A stretch of DNA of 56,675 bases from Candidatus Marinarcus aquaticus. Lineage in GTDB: Bacteria; Campylobacterota; Campylobacteria; Campylobacterales; Arcobacteraceae. The stretch spans positions 1 through 56,675 of the forward strand of contig NZ_PDKN01000012.1 in NCBI RefSeq assembly GCF_004116335.1. Reading direction: 5' to 3'. Position 1 is the stretch's first letter, and every line of letters begins with the position of its first letter. Shown in pieces: positions 50,536 to 56,675 of this stretch. Under the pieces are notes generated by a model. That model was not told the origin of the DNA and searched no databases. It saw nothing but the letters and a program-made list of their open reading frames with translations. Made by a program: the position numbers and the translations under genes.

Positions 50536-52500
50536 CTAAACTTCGTGTATCTCTTTTTTTAAATTTTTCACCACTTGTGCAATGGCATGTTGCATCTTCA
50601 CATCGGTGATACTGTTGTGTAACAGTTTGTCCAAATTGGACTCATTTTTAATAAAAAATTGCGTGACGGACTTACTTTTTTTATTTTTATTATACATCAA
50701 AACACCATAAGAAATCAGCACTTGCACCAAATTCAAATGTCCTAAAATAGCCGCATAATTTAAAAGCGTATACCCTGCCCCATCGGGTTCATTTACATGT
50801 GCTCCAGTGGCAATTAACAGACGTGCAATTTTAGTATTGCCTCTCCATTGAGTATGGTGAAGGGCGGTTCTTCCTTGCTTATCTTTGATGTGTAAATCGA
50901 CTTTTTTTGAAGCAATGAGTTTTTCAATCACTTCTAAATCATTGGCAATGACTGCTTTGTGAAGCACCGTTCTGCCATCTTTATCTGCAGCGTTAACATT
51001 GACTCGATACTTCAATAAAAAACTTAAACGCTTTATAAAATCCTCTCTCTCTTGCGGATTGGTCAGTTTCAAACCATTCTCAATCATCACACAAAGTGGT
51101 GTTTTCTGTTCATCATCCGTGATGTGCAAATTGATATCATAATTTAAAAAGAGTTTGAGCAGTTCAAAGTCATTGTAATTGACAAGCTCATAAATAATCG
51201 TTTGCCCATTGCTTTTGGGTTTGTTTATGTGCGGTCGATACGCTAACAGACGTTTCAAAACGCCAAAATAGGGTTCTTCTTGTTTAATATCCAAAAAACG
51301 TCGATGTTCGGGTCGTTTATAGTTTTGTTGGATTAAAATGATGTCCACCATCTCATCAATGACCGTCCGCTCTTCATAATCACGATGCTCAATATCTGCC
51401 CCATGTTCGATTAAGTACTCAATCATTCTGATGTTGCTTACCCCACCATAAAGGACTGAAAAAAGTACGGTTTGTCCCTCTTCATTGGGCACATTCAAAG
51501 AAGCTCCCGCTTTAAGTAAAAATTCAATGGTTACCACGCTCTTTTTCATCACTTCATTATAAAGCAATGACTTGCCATTTTTTTGTGGTTCATTAATGGG
51601 CAGATCATACTGCATCATAATGGTCATCAGTTTCAAGTAGTTTCGTGAAGGTTTGACCAGTCGATATTTACTTTTGGTTTCGTCATCATCAATGGGTTTT
51701 TTCACCATTTTGTAAATCATTAAAATCTCATTGACCACATTAAAACCATTGTTATCGCTGCACGATAAATCGATCCCTTTTCGAATCATCTTTTCAATAA
51801 TTTCTAAATTGTCTGCACCCAATAACACAGCATTAAAAAGAGCATTTCTGCCTTCAAAATTGACGATATTGACATCAATCCCATGTTTGATTAGATATAT
51901 CGCCAGCCTCGAGTCCTCTTTAAGTACCGCATTAAAAAGGGCACTCTGACCTTCATTATCACAAACGTTTAACTCTTCAGGTGGTACATTGTTGACAATC
52001 TCTTCAACAATTTCAAAACTCTCACCTTCAATGGCATCAAAGAGCACATTTCGATTATAGCTGTCTTTATGAAGTAAATCAGCCTCTCGGACAATAAAAA
52101 TTTCAAAGAGTTTGTGTTTGCCTTCAAGTGCAATGTCTTGTACAATACTTCGTCGTGATTTATTAATGTAATTAAGACTGAATCCCATGTCCAATAAGAA
52201 ACGAACCATCACACCATCGTTGTTATCAATGGCTTCATTCATCACTGTTTTCCCGTAAATGTCTTCAATTTCAAGTTTTAAGCCATGTTTTAAAAGCAGT
52301 TTAATGGATTCCGTTTTTCGTTTTTTAACCAAGTCAAAAAGAAGTGTTCGACCTTTATCGTCAAGTTGATTGATATTGATCTCTTTGTTTTTGATGAGTT
52401 TAACCACTTTTTTCTCATCGAGAATGTTTCTATTGAGTTCTTTAATAAGTTCGTTAAATAAAGCTTTATTTTTAATCGTTGACTTAATAAAGTGCAGCAT
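50536..52500 (-). CDS. Large ankyrin-repeat protein
   Basis: This 654-residue protein is almost entirely ankyrin repeats: DDKGRTLLFDLVKKRKTESIK, GKTVMNEAIDNNDG, GRNALFNAVLLGADN, GKSLLYNEVMKKSV, DGRTVLHKAVIANDLEV and GRTALHHTQWRGNTK are examples, giving roughly 15 units. Repeats typically read x-G-x-T-x-L(F/H)x-A-V. It has no signal peptide or catalytic domain, so it probably is a cytoplasmic binding scaffold. It sits inside a housekeeping operon between the SUV3-like helicase and glmU, 9 nt before the latter, so it is not an isolated acquisition. The partner is unknown. Confidence 0.88.
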   Translation of the reverse strand: MLHFIKSTIKNKALFNELIKELNRNILDEKKVVKLIKNKEININQLDDKGRTLLFDLVKKRKTESIKLLLKHGLKLEIEDIYGKTVMNEAIDNNDGVMVRFLLDMGFSLNYINKSRRSIVQDIALEGKHKLFEIFIVREADLLHKDSYNRNVLFDAIEGESFEIVEEIVNNVPPEELNVCDNEGQSALFNAVLKEDSRLAIYLIKHGIDVNIVNFEGRNALFNAVLLGADNLEIIEKMIRKGIDLSCSDNNGFNVVNEILMIYKMVKKPIDDDETKSKYRLVKPSRNYLKLMTIMMQYDLPINEPQKNGKSLLYNEVMKKSVVTIEFLLKAGASLNVPNEEGQTVLFSVLYGGVSNIRMIEYLIEHGADIEHRDYEERTVIDEMVDIILIQQNYKRPEHRRFLDIKQEEPYFGVLKRLLAYRPHINKPKSNGQTIIYELVNYNDFELLKLFLNYDINLHITDDEQKTPLCVMIENGLKLTNPQEREDFIKRLSFLLKYRVNVNAADKDGRTVLHKAVIANDLEVIEKLIASKKVDLHIKDKQGRTALHHTQWRGNTKIARLLIATGAHVNEPDGAGYTLLNYAAILGHLNLVQVLISYGVLMYNKNKKSKSVTQFFIKNESNLDKLLHNSITDVKMQHAIAQVVKNLKKEIHEV

Positions 52501-52539
52501 CGATGTCCTTGGTTTATTATAGCTTAATAGTATAACAAA

Positions 52540-54114
52540 CTATGAATTAAATTTCCTGTTTCCTCGGCTTTTTTCTCTGTTGCCACGCGCTTTACTGTTT
52601 CTTTTAGGAAATCGTTTTTTAGATTGAAATTCTCTGTTTTCAGAAGCAAGTTTTACATTACTTTTAAGTGAGTTTTCAATGAAGGTATTTAATGCATCTC
52701 GGGTCATACGAGCTTTATTTTCATCGGGGAATAAATTGGGCAATTTATATGAAAGCCATAAATACAGTGAGATTTTTTTCACTTCATCTTCAACCAGCAA
52801 TAAATCTTTTTGCGTTTTGGCTACTTTAGGAACCGTAATTGAGGGTTTGTATCGCACCACTCGTGACTTTAACACAGCAGCAATATAGGCTTCATACGCT
52901 TGTTTGATGATGGTTGACTTTGTGGTCATGGGTGCTTGGGAGAGCATATATTTATCTTGAAGTTTTAAATTAAACTTAGTATCCACAATGCTTGAAGCCT
53001 CAATCATTGAAGCAATATTGGCAGCCACAAAAGGCCCACTGAAACTCATATTGCGTTTAAAAAACTTCAACACTTTACTTAAACTTGTGGTTTGCAAGTG
53101 TGACGCAATGGCTTCAATTTGCTCGGCACTGGCTTTGACTTTAAAAGGTGGTTTTATAGTACTTACAGGGGTTTCAAACAGCTTTTGAACTTGTGCTAAG
53201 GTCTTTTTATTGAGTGCTCCAATATGTCCTTTTTCATGATGACCATATCGTCCTGCACGTCCTGATATTTGAATGATTTCACTGGGACTGATTAATCGTC
53301 GTTGCACCCCATCAAACTTCTCACACGTGGTAAACAAAATTGTTTTAATAGGCAGGTTTAAGCCCATGGCAATGGCATCCGTGGCTATAAGAATATCGGT
53401 CTCTTTATCTCTGAAACGACGTGCTTCATCCCGTCTGACTTCCGGAGAGAGATTTCCATAAATCACCGAGACTTTGTGATACTTTTGAAGACGTTCTTTA
53501 TACATCAATACATTTTTTCGACTAAAAGCAATCAATGCTGTACCTGGTTGTAAATCTCTTAAATTTATGGGTTTGTCAAGTACTTCTAATGGATTCTTTC
53601 TTTTAAATCGTACAATTTCAAGTTCTTCACCTAAATACTCAGCAATCTTTTTAACTGCATCCAAAGCATTGACACTGCCTGTCATAATGACTTTGTTTGC
53701 AGGTGTACCAATAATAGCATTGACCCATGCCCAACCGCGGTCAATATCGTCAAGCATTTGTACTTCATCAATAATGGCAACATCCACATCCATGTTAAAA
53801 TCAATCATCTCAATGGTGGAGCATACATGCGCTGCTTCTTCATCAAAATGTTGTTCTTCTCCTGTGACCAAAGAGACAGGAATATTTGCCTCTTTTAAAC
53901 TCTCATACCCTTCTAATGCAAGCAGTCTTAAAGGTGCTAAATAAATACCACAATCGGCGCTTTTAAGCTCACTCATTGCAGAATACGTCTTTCCACTGTT
54001 GGTTGGTCCTACATAAAAGTAGAGTTTTCGTTTTAATGAACGTGCGAGTGGGTAGAGTGTTTTTAAATCACAATTTAAAAGGTTGTGTAGTTGGTCTTGC
54101 CATGATGTTTTCAT
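52540..54114 (-). CDS. SUV3-like ATP-dependent RNA helicase
   Basis: This 524-residue superfamily 2 helicase has Walker A VGPTNSGKTYSAM, a DEVQ motif II (IIDEVQMLDD), MTGSVNAL (III), VIYGNLSPEVRRDEA, ILIATDAIAMGLNLP (V) and QISGRAGRYG (VI). These match the mitochondrial SUV3 branch found in some bacteria. The C-terminal tail is very basic (GNREKSRGNRK), suggesting RNA binding. It may act in RNA turnover. It is first in the leftward operon, and 56 bp separate it from the divergent trmA. Confidence 0.9.
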   Translation of the reverse strand: MKTSWQDQLHNLLNCDLKTLYPLARSLKRKLYFYVGPTNSGKTYSAMSELKSADCGIYLAPLRLLALEGYESLKEANIPVSLVTGEEQHFDEEAAHVCSTIEMIDFNMDVDVAIIDEVQMLDDIDRGWAWVNAIIGTPANKVIMTGSVNALDAVKKIAEYLGEELEIVRFKRKNPLEVLDKPINLRDLQPGTALIAFSRKNVLMYKERLQKYHKVSVIYGNLSPEVRRDEARRFRDKETDILIATDAIAMGLNLPIKTILFTTCEKFDGVQRRLISPSEIIQISGRAGRYGHHEKGHIGALNKKTLAQVQKLFETPVSTIKPPFKVKASAEQIEAIASHLQTTSLSKVLKFFKRNMSFSGPFVAANIASMIEASSIVDTKFNLKLQDKYMLSQAPMTTKSTIIKQAYEAYIAAVLKSRVVRYKPSITVPKVAKTQKDLLLVEDEVKKISLYLWLSYKLPNLFPDENKARMTRDALNTFIENSLKSNVKLASENREFQSKKRFPKRNSKARGNREKSRGNRKFNS

Positions 54115-54170
54115 GAGGGTATTATATTGCTTTTAATATAATATCAAATTAAATTAGGAGTATTACGTAT

Positions 54171-55289
54171 ATGAATTGTAAATATTTTGGAGAGTGTGGA
54201 AGTTGTACGCTTCATAACTTCTCGTATGAAGAGCAACTGAACCATAAAATTCAAAGAGAGAAAGAGCGTTTTAAAGCATTTACAACAAGTGATTTTGACA
54301 TCATTAAGAGCAATGATAGCCACTTTAGAAACCGAGCAGAGTTTCGAATCTGGAAAAACTTTGATGAACATAATAACCCAACTCTTTCGTACGCCATGAA
54401 CGATTTTAATAAAAAAGCACTTGAAATTGACTCCTGTGAAATTATTTACAATGATATTGACCTGCTTATGCCACAACTGTTAGATGCCATTCAAAACAGT
54501 GATGAACTAAAAAACAGACTCTTTGCAGTGGAGTTTTTATCTTCTACTACACAGGATATGTTAGTGACCCTTATTTACCATCGAAAGTTGGATGAAGCTT
54601 GGGAACTTGCAGCTCGCCTTTTAGAAAAGAGTTTAGCTATAAAGGTCATCGGACGAGCACGTAAACAAAAAATTGTTCTCAGCCAAGACTATATCCAAGA
54701 AGAACTCACTATTAATAAGGATCCTTTCTATTTTGAATACAAAGAGGGTGGCTTTACTCAACCCAATACAGGTGTGAATATACAGATGATTGAGTGGGTT
54801 TTAAACCATATGGATGCGAAAGAGGACTTGTGTGAACTCTATTGTGGAGGAGGAAATTTTACCATTCCTCTTTCAAAAAAGTTCAACAAAGTCTTAGCCA
54901 CAGAAATTTCAAAAACATCAATTAAATCTGCCAAACGTAATTGTGAGCTAAATAATATCAATAATATTGACTTTATTCGTATGAGTGCAGAAGAGTTTGT
55001 AGATGCACTCAATGAAGTGCGAGAATTCAATCGATTAAAAGAAATAAATTTAAAAGAGTATCACTTCTCAACTATTTTTGTGGATCCACCAAGAGCCGGA
55101 CTGGATGATTTAACCAGAAAACTTGTGTGTGATTACGAACAGATTATTTATATTTCTTGTAACCCAGAGACATTGGCTCGAGATTTAGAACATATTACTC
55201 AAAGTCATACTGTAGAACATTTTGCACTTTTTGATCAATTTGCATACACACAACATATTGAGTGCGGTGTCATTTTAAAACTAAAGTAA
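54171..55289 (+). CDS. trmA: tRNA (uracil-5-)-methyltransferase TrmA
   Basis: TrmA (372 residues) makes ribothymidine-54 with SAM. Features are FRNRAEFRIW, QPNTGVNIQMIEWV, the SAM motif LCELYCGGGNFTIPL, DPPRAGLDD, and the nucleophile Cys in IYISCNPETLARDL. Cys in MNCKYFGECGSC at the N-terminus (three in 12 residues) is unlike E. coli TrmA and recalls the cluster-binding residues of RlmC/RlmD; those enzymes also methylate uracil, so rRNA specificity is a minor alternative. TTAGGAG precedes the ATG. Confidence 0.9.
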   Translation: MNCKYFGECGSCTLHNFSYEEQLNHKIQREKERFKAFTTSDFDIIKSNDSHFRNRAEFRIWKNFDEHNNPTLSYAMNDFNKKALEIDSCEIIYNDIDLLMPQLLDAIQNSDELKNRLFAVEFLSSTTQDMLVTLIYHRKLDEAWELAARLLEKSLAIKVIGRARKQKIVLSQDYIQEELTINKDPFYFEYKEGGFTQPNTGVNIQMIEWVLNHMDAKEDLCELYCGGGNFTIPLSKKFNKVLATEISKTSIKSAKRNCELNNINNIDFIRMSAEEFVDALNEVREFNRLKEINLKEYHFSTIFVDPPRAGLDDLTRKLVCDYEQIIYISCNPETLARDLEHITQSHTVEHFALFDQFAYTQHIECGVILKLK

Positions 55290-55300
55290 AATGTATAACA

Positions 55301-55343
55301 AATAAAGCTCTTTTAAGCAACATTTCTTAAATTTAGCTTTATT
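55301..55343 (+). terminator. Rho-independent terminator of trmA
   Basis: AATAAAGCT (55301-55309) and AGCTTTATT (55335-55343) form the base of a stem, with inner TTTAAG/CTTAAA pairing. The sequence CATTATTTTTTTTT follows, giving a T-run. Confidence 0.75.
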
Positions 55344-55457
55344 CATTATTTTTTTTTAAAAAAGGTTATATTTTTCATTAAAATGCACTCTGTTTGGTTT
55401 GACATCATACTTTAATATAGGTTACTCTATAAGTATAAAATAAGAAAAGGGTACAAG

Positions 55458-56297
55458 ATGAGAATTAATACAAATATTGCATCTTTAAATGCACAAGAAT
55501 CAAACAACAATACGAACATTGCACTCAATGAGTCACTGGAAAAACTGAGCTCAGGTCTTAGAATCAACAAAGCAGCGGATGATGCATCAGGTCTTGCTAT
55601 TGCGGATAAATTAAGAACTCAAGCAACTTCAGTTCGACAAGGTATTGATAATGGTAACTCTGCAGTTGCTTTATTACAAATTGCAGATAAATCAATGGCG
55701 GAACAATCAAACATTCTTGATACAGTAAAAGCCAAATTGATCCAAGCCAATACGGCTACTACGTCTAGTGCGGGTAGAGCATCAATTGCTTTAGATATCT
55801 CTAAACTGTTGACACAACTTGATAACATTTCAAAATCAACCAACTATAATGGAACACAGCTTATTTCAAATGCTGCAGGAACCAGTTCTGCTCCAGCATT
55901 AAACTTCCAAATTGGAGAGAATGCAACTGCCAATATGATTCAAACGACGGCGATTAACTCAAATACAACAGCGTTAAGTCTGAATGCGTATACAAGTGTC
56001 ACTACCATGACAGCAGCATCTGCTGCAACTGCACAAGGTACAGTTGATACAGCTATTACCACACTGAATACCTACCGAGGAGCGATCGGGTCGATTCAAA
56101 ATCAAATTGAATCTGCAGTTAGAAACCTTATGACGCAAGAGACAAATATAAAAGCAGCAGAATCCATTATTCGAGATGTTGATTATGCTGAAGAGAGTGC
56201 AAACTTCAACAAAAGTAACATCATCTCTCAAGCAGGAGCATTTGCATTGAGTCAAGCAAATCAAGTACAACAAAACGTGCTTAGACTTCTTCAATAA
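55458..56297 (+). CDS. flaA: Flagellin (short)
   Basis: This 279-residue flagellin has only the conserved D0/D1 core. The N-terminal part contains MRINTNIASLNAQESNNN, LSSGLRINKAADDASGLAIA and a coiled-coil D1 helix; the C-terminal part has IRDVDYAEESANFNKSNII and ends QQNVLRLLQ. The central variable D2/D3 region is nearly absent, replaced by a Thr/Ala-rich linker. AAAAGGG precedes the ATG. No sigma54 or sigma28 promoter was recognised upstream; TTGACA (55400-55405) suggests sigma70-type transcription. Arcobacter is reported to lack RpoN and FliA, consistent with this. It is followed by a strong terminator and a second flagellin. Confidence 0.95.
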   Translation: MRINTNIASLNAQESNNNTNIALNESLEKLSSGLRINKAADDASGLAIADKLRTQATSVRQGIDNGNSAVALLQIADKSMAEQSNILDTVKAKLIQANTATTSSAGRASIALDISKLLTQLDNISKSTNYNGTQLISNAAGTSSAPALNFQIGENATANMIQTTAINSNTTALSLNAYTSVTTMTAASAATAQGTVDTAITTLNTYRGAIGSIQNQIESAVRNLMTQETNIKAAESIIRDVDYAEESANFNKSNIISQAGAFALSQANQVQQNVLRLLQ

Positions 56298-56327
56298 CCA
56301 TTTTATCAATATCTACTCAACCCTTTT

Positions 56328-56360
56328 AGCCTTCTGCATTATTGTGCAGGAGGCTTTTTT
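56328..56360 (+). terminator. Rho-independent terminator of the first flagellin
   Basis: AGCCTTCTGCA (56328-56338) and TGCAGGAGGCT (56345-56355), one G-U pair, form an 11-bp stem with loop TTATTG and a T6 tract. It isolates the second flagellin from the first. Confidence 0.9.
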
Positions 56361-56457
56361 ATTGTCTATAAACTCAACCTCACACTTCAAACATTAAAAA
56401 ACTTCTTTGAAAATATCAAAATTTAAGCTAAAAATAAGAAATGGTATGTGATACTTC

Positions 56458-56593
56458 TATTATGGATTAGTAGGGGCCAATTGGTTCCGAGAAGATAAAC
56501 TCTTAGAGTTTAAGCTTCATGCTTGCTTCAAACAAGAAGGTATCCGGCGAAAACTTTTACGTTTTCAATGTGTCATAATTAAAAGGATTTATT
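56458..56593 (+). promoter_or_regulatory. Structured 5' leader of the second flagellin gene
   Basis: A TATTAT -10-like hexamer (56458-56463) is followed by 130 nt before the ATG with consecutive helices: GGGGCC-AATT-GGTTCC (56473-56488, two G-U pairs), AAACTC-TTA-GAGTTT (56497-56511), AAGC/GCTT (56512-56524), CTTG/CAAG (56522-56536) and GAAAAC/GTTTTC (56549-56566). GGAT (56464-56467) can close on ATCC (56542-56545). It ends with AAAAGGATTTATT before the ATG. No known riboswitch consensus is recognised. Confidence 0.55.
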
Positions 56594-56675
56594 ATGAGAA
56601 TTAATACTAACGTTGCATCTTTAAATGCACAAGAATCAGCATCTCTTACTAATAACAGAATGCAAAGTTCTTTAG
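56594..56675 (+). CDS. flaB: Second flagellin, partial (5' end only)
   Basis: The reading frame starts at ATG 56594 after AAAAGG and runs off the right edge. The first 27 residues (MRINTNVASLNAQESASLT then N-N-R-M-Q-S-S-L) match the flagellin N-terminus, nearly identical to the first gene through residue 14. It is the tandem partner of the upstream flagellin but has its own leader. Confidence 0.92.
   Translation, partial: MRINTNVASLNAQESASLTNNRMQSSL

Noticed and set aside
55344-55457. Sigma54 or sigma28 flagellar promoter before the first flagellin
   Set aside because: No GG-N10-GC type sigma54 element or sigma28 consensus could be matched; a sigma70-like TTGACA is the better candidate.
1-56675. 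CRISPR arrays, insertion sequences or integrases
   Set aside because: No regularly spaced repeats, transposase or integrase motifs were found on either strand. The phage-derived cassette has no recognisable att repeats at its edges by eye.

Overview
The window is AT-rich, densely packed bacterial chromosome. Several traits point to Campylobacterota, most likely Arcobacteraceae: an htrA gene followed by an ArsRS/CprRS-type two-component pair, histidine kinases whose H-box reads AHQW(R/K)xPL, an archaeal/cyanobacterial-type CobT, a short HrcA in hrcA-grpE-dnaK order, and two adjacent short flagellin genes. The taxon is inferred from gene content, not from a marker gene.

Layout. 1-140: a perfect sigma70 promoter pointing off the left edge, probably the leader of an rRNA operon. 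141-3986: a leftward lipid-trafficking operon (MlaA, MlaC, RND/MMPL exporter). 4187-6506: an orphan sensor kinase and a 30-residue membrane micro-protein. 6629-6945: leftward tRNA-Leu, tRNA-Ser, tRNA-Cys from one consensus promoter. 7091-8779: ilvD. 8799-12373: a compact phage-derived island with an S24 repressor facing a leftward operon (Mor-like regulator, 52-aa protein, collar tail fibre, anchored coiled-coil protein, holin, amidase) and no head, tail-tube or integrase genes. 12555-15874: htrA with a response regulator and histidine kinase. 15864-25113: a ten-gene leftward run, starting with a periplasmic-binding sensor kinase, a regulator and a thioredoxin, followed by the late cobalamin genes cobT, cobU, cobS, cobC, cobQ, cbiB and a Cys-rich protein. 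25261-28748: tandem inverse autotransporters with beta-helix-like passengers and a shared promoter element. 28891-36247: DASS anion transporter, TauE/SafE permease, DsbD, rhodanese, phosphatidylserine decarboxylase, MltA and small proteins. 36394-39934: hrcA-grpE-dnaK behind a CIRCE-like operator. 40160-41784: an HPP-family membrane protein, a hairpin-rich non-coding stretch and an orphan protein with a HEPN-like R-x4-H motif. 41833-44680: Zn-finger protein, MFS and NSS transporters. 44787-54114: a long leftward housekeeping operon (SUV3-like helicase, ankyrin protein, glmU, coaBC, uppS, prepilin peptidase, LptF/G, truA). 54171-56675: trmA, a flagellin, and the 5' end of a second flagellin behind a structured leader.

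How it fits together. Much of the window concerns the envelope: lipid transport (Mla/RND), periplasmic quality control (HtrA, DsbD), peptidoglycan (GlmU, UppS, MltA), LPS export (LptF/G), surface adhesins and flagella. The same direct repeat (TATTAAC-type, 11-bp period) lies upstream of both htrA and mlaA, which suggests the adjacent CprR-like regulator could control both. A different tandem TAACG element precedes both autotransporters, which diverge from another two-component system. The most unusual items are the phage-derived lysis/tail-fibre cassette, an apparent AUA start codon on the htrA-linked regulator, a tandem 39-bp repeat with compensatory changes, and the structured flagellin leader.
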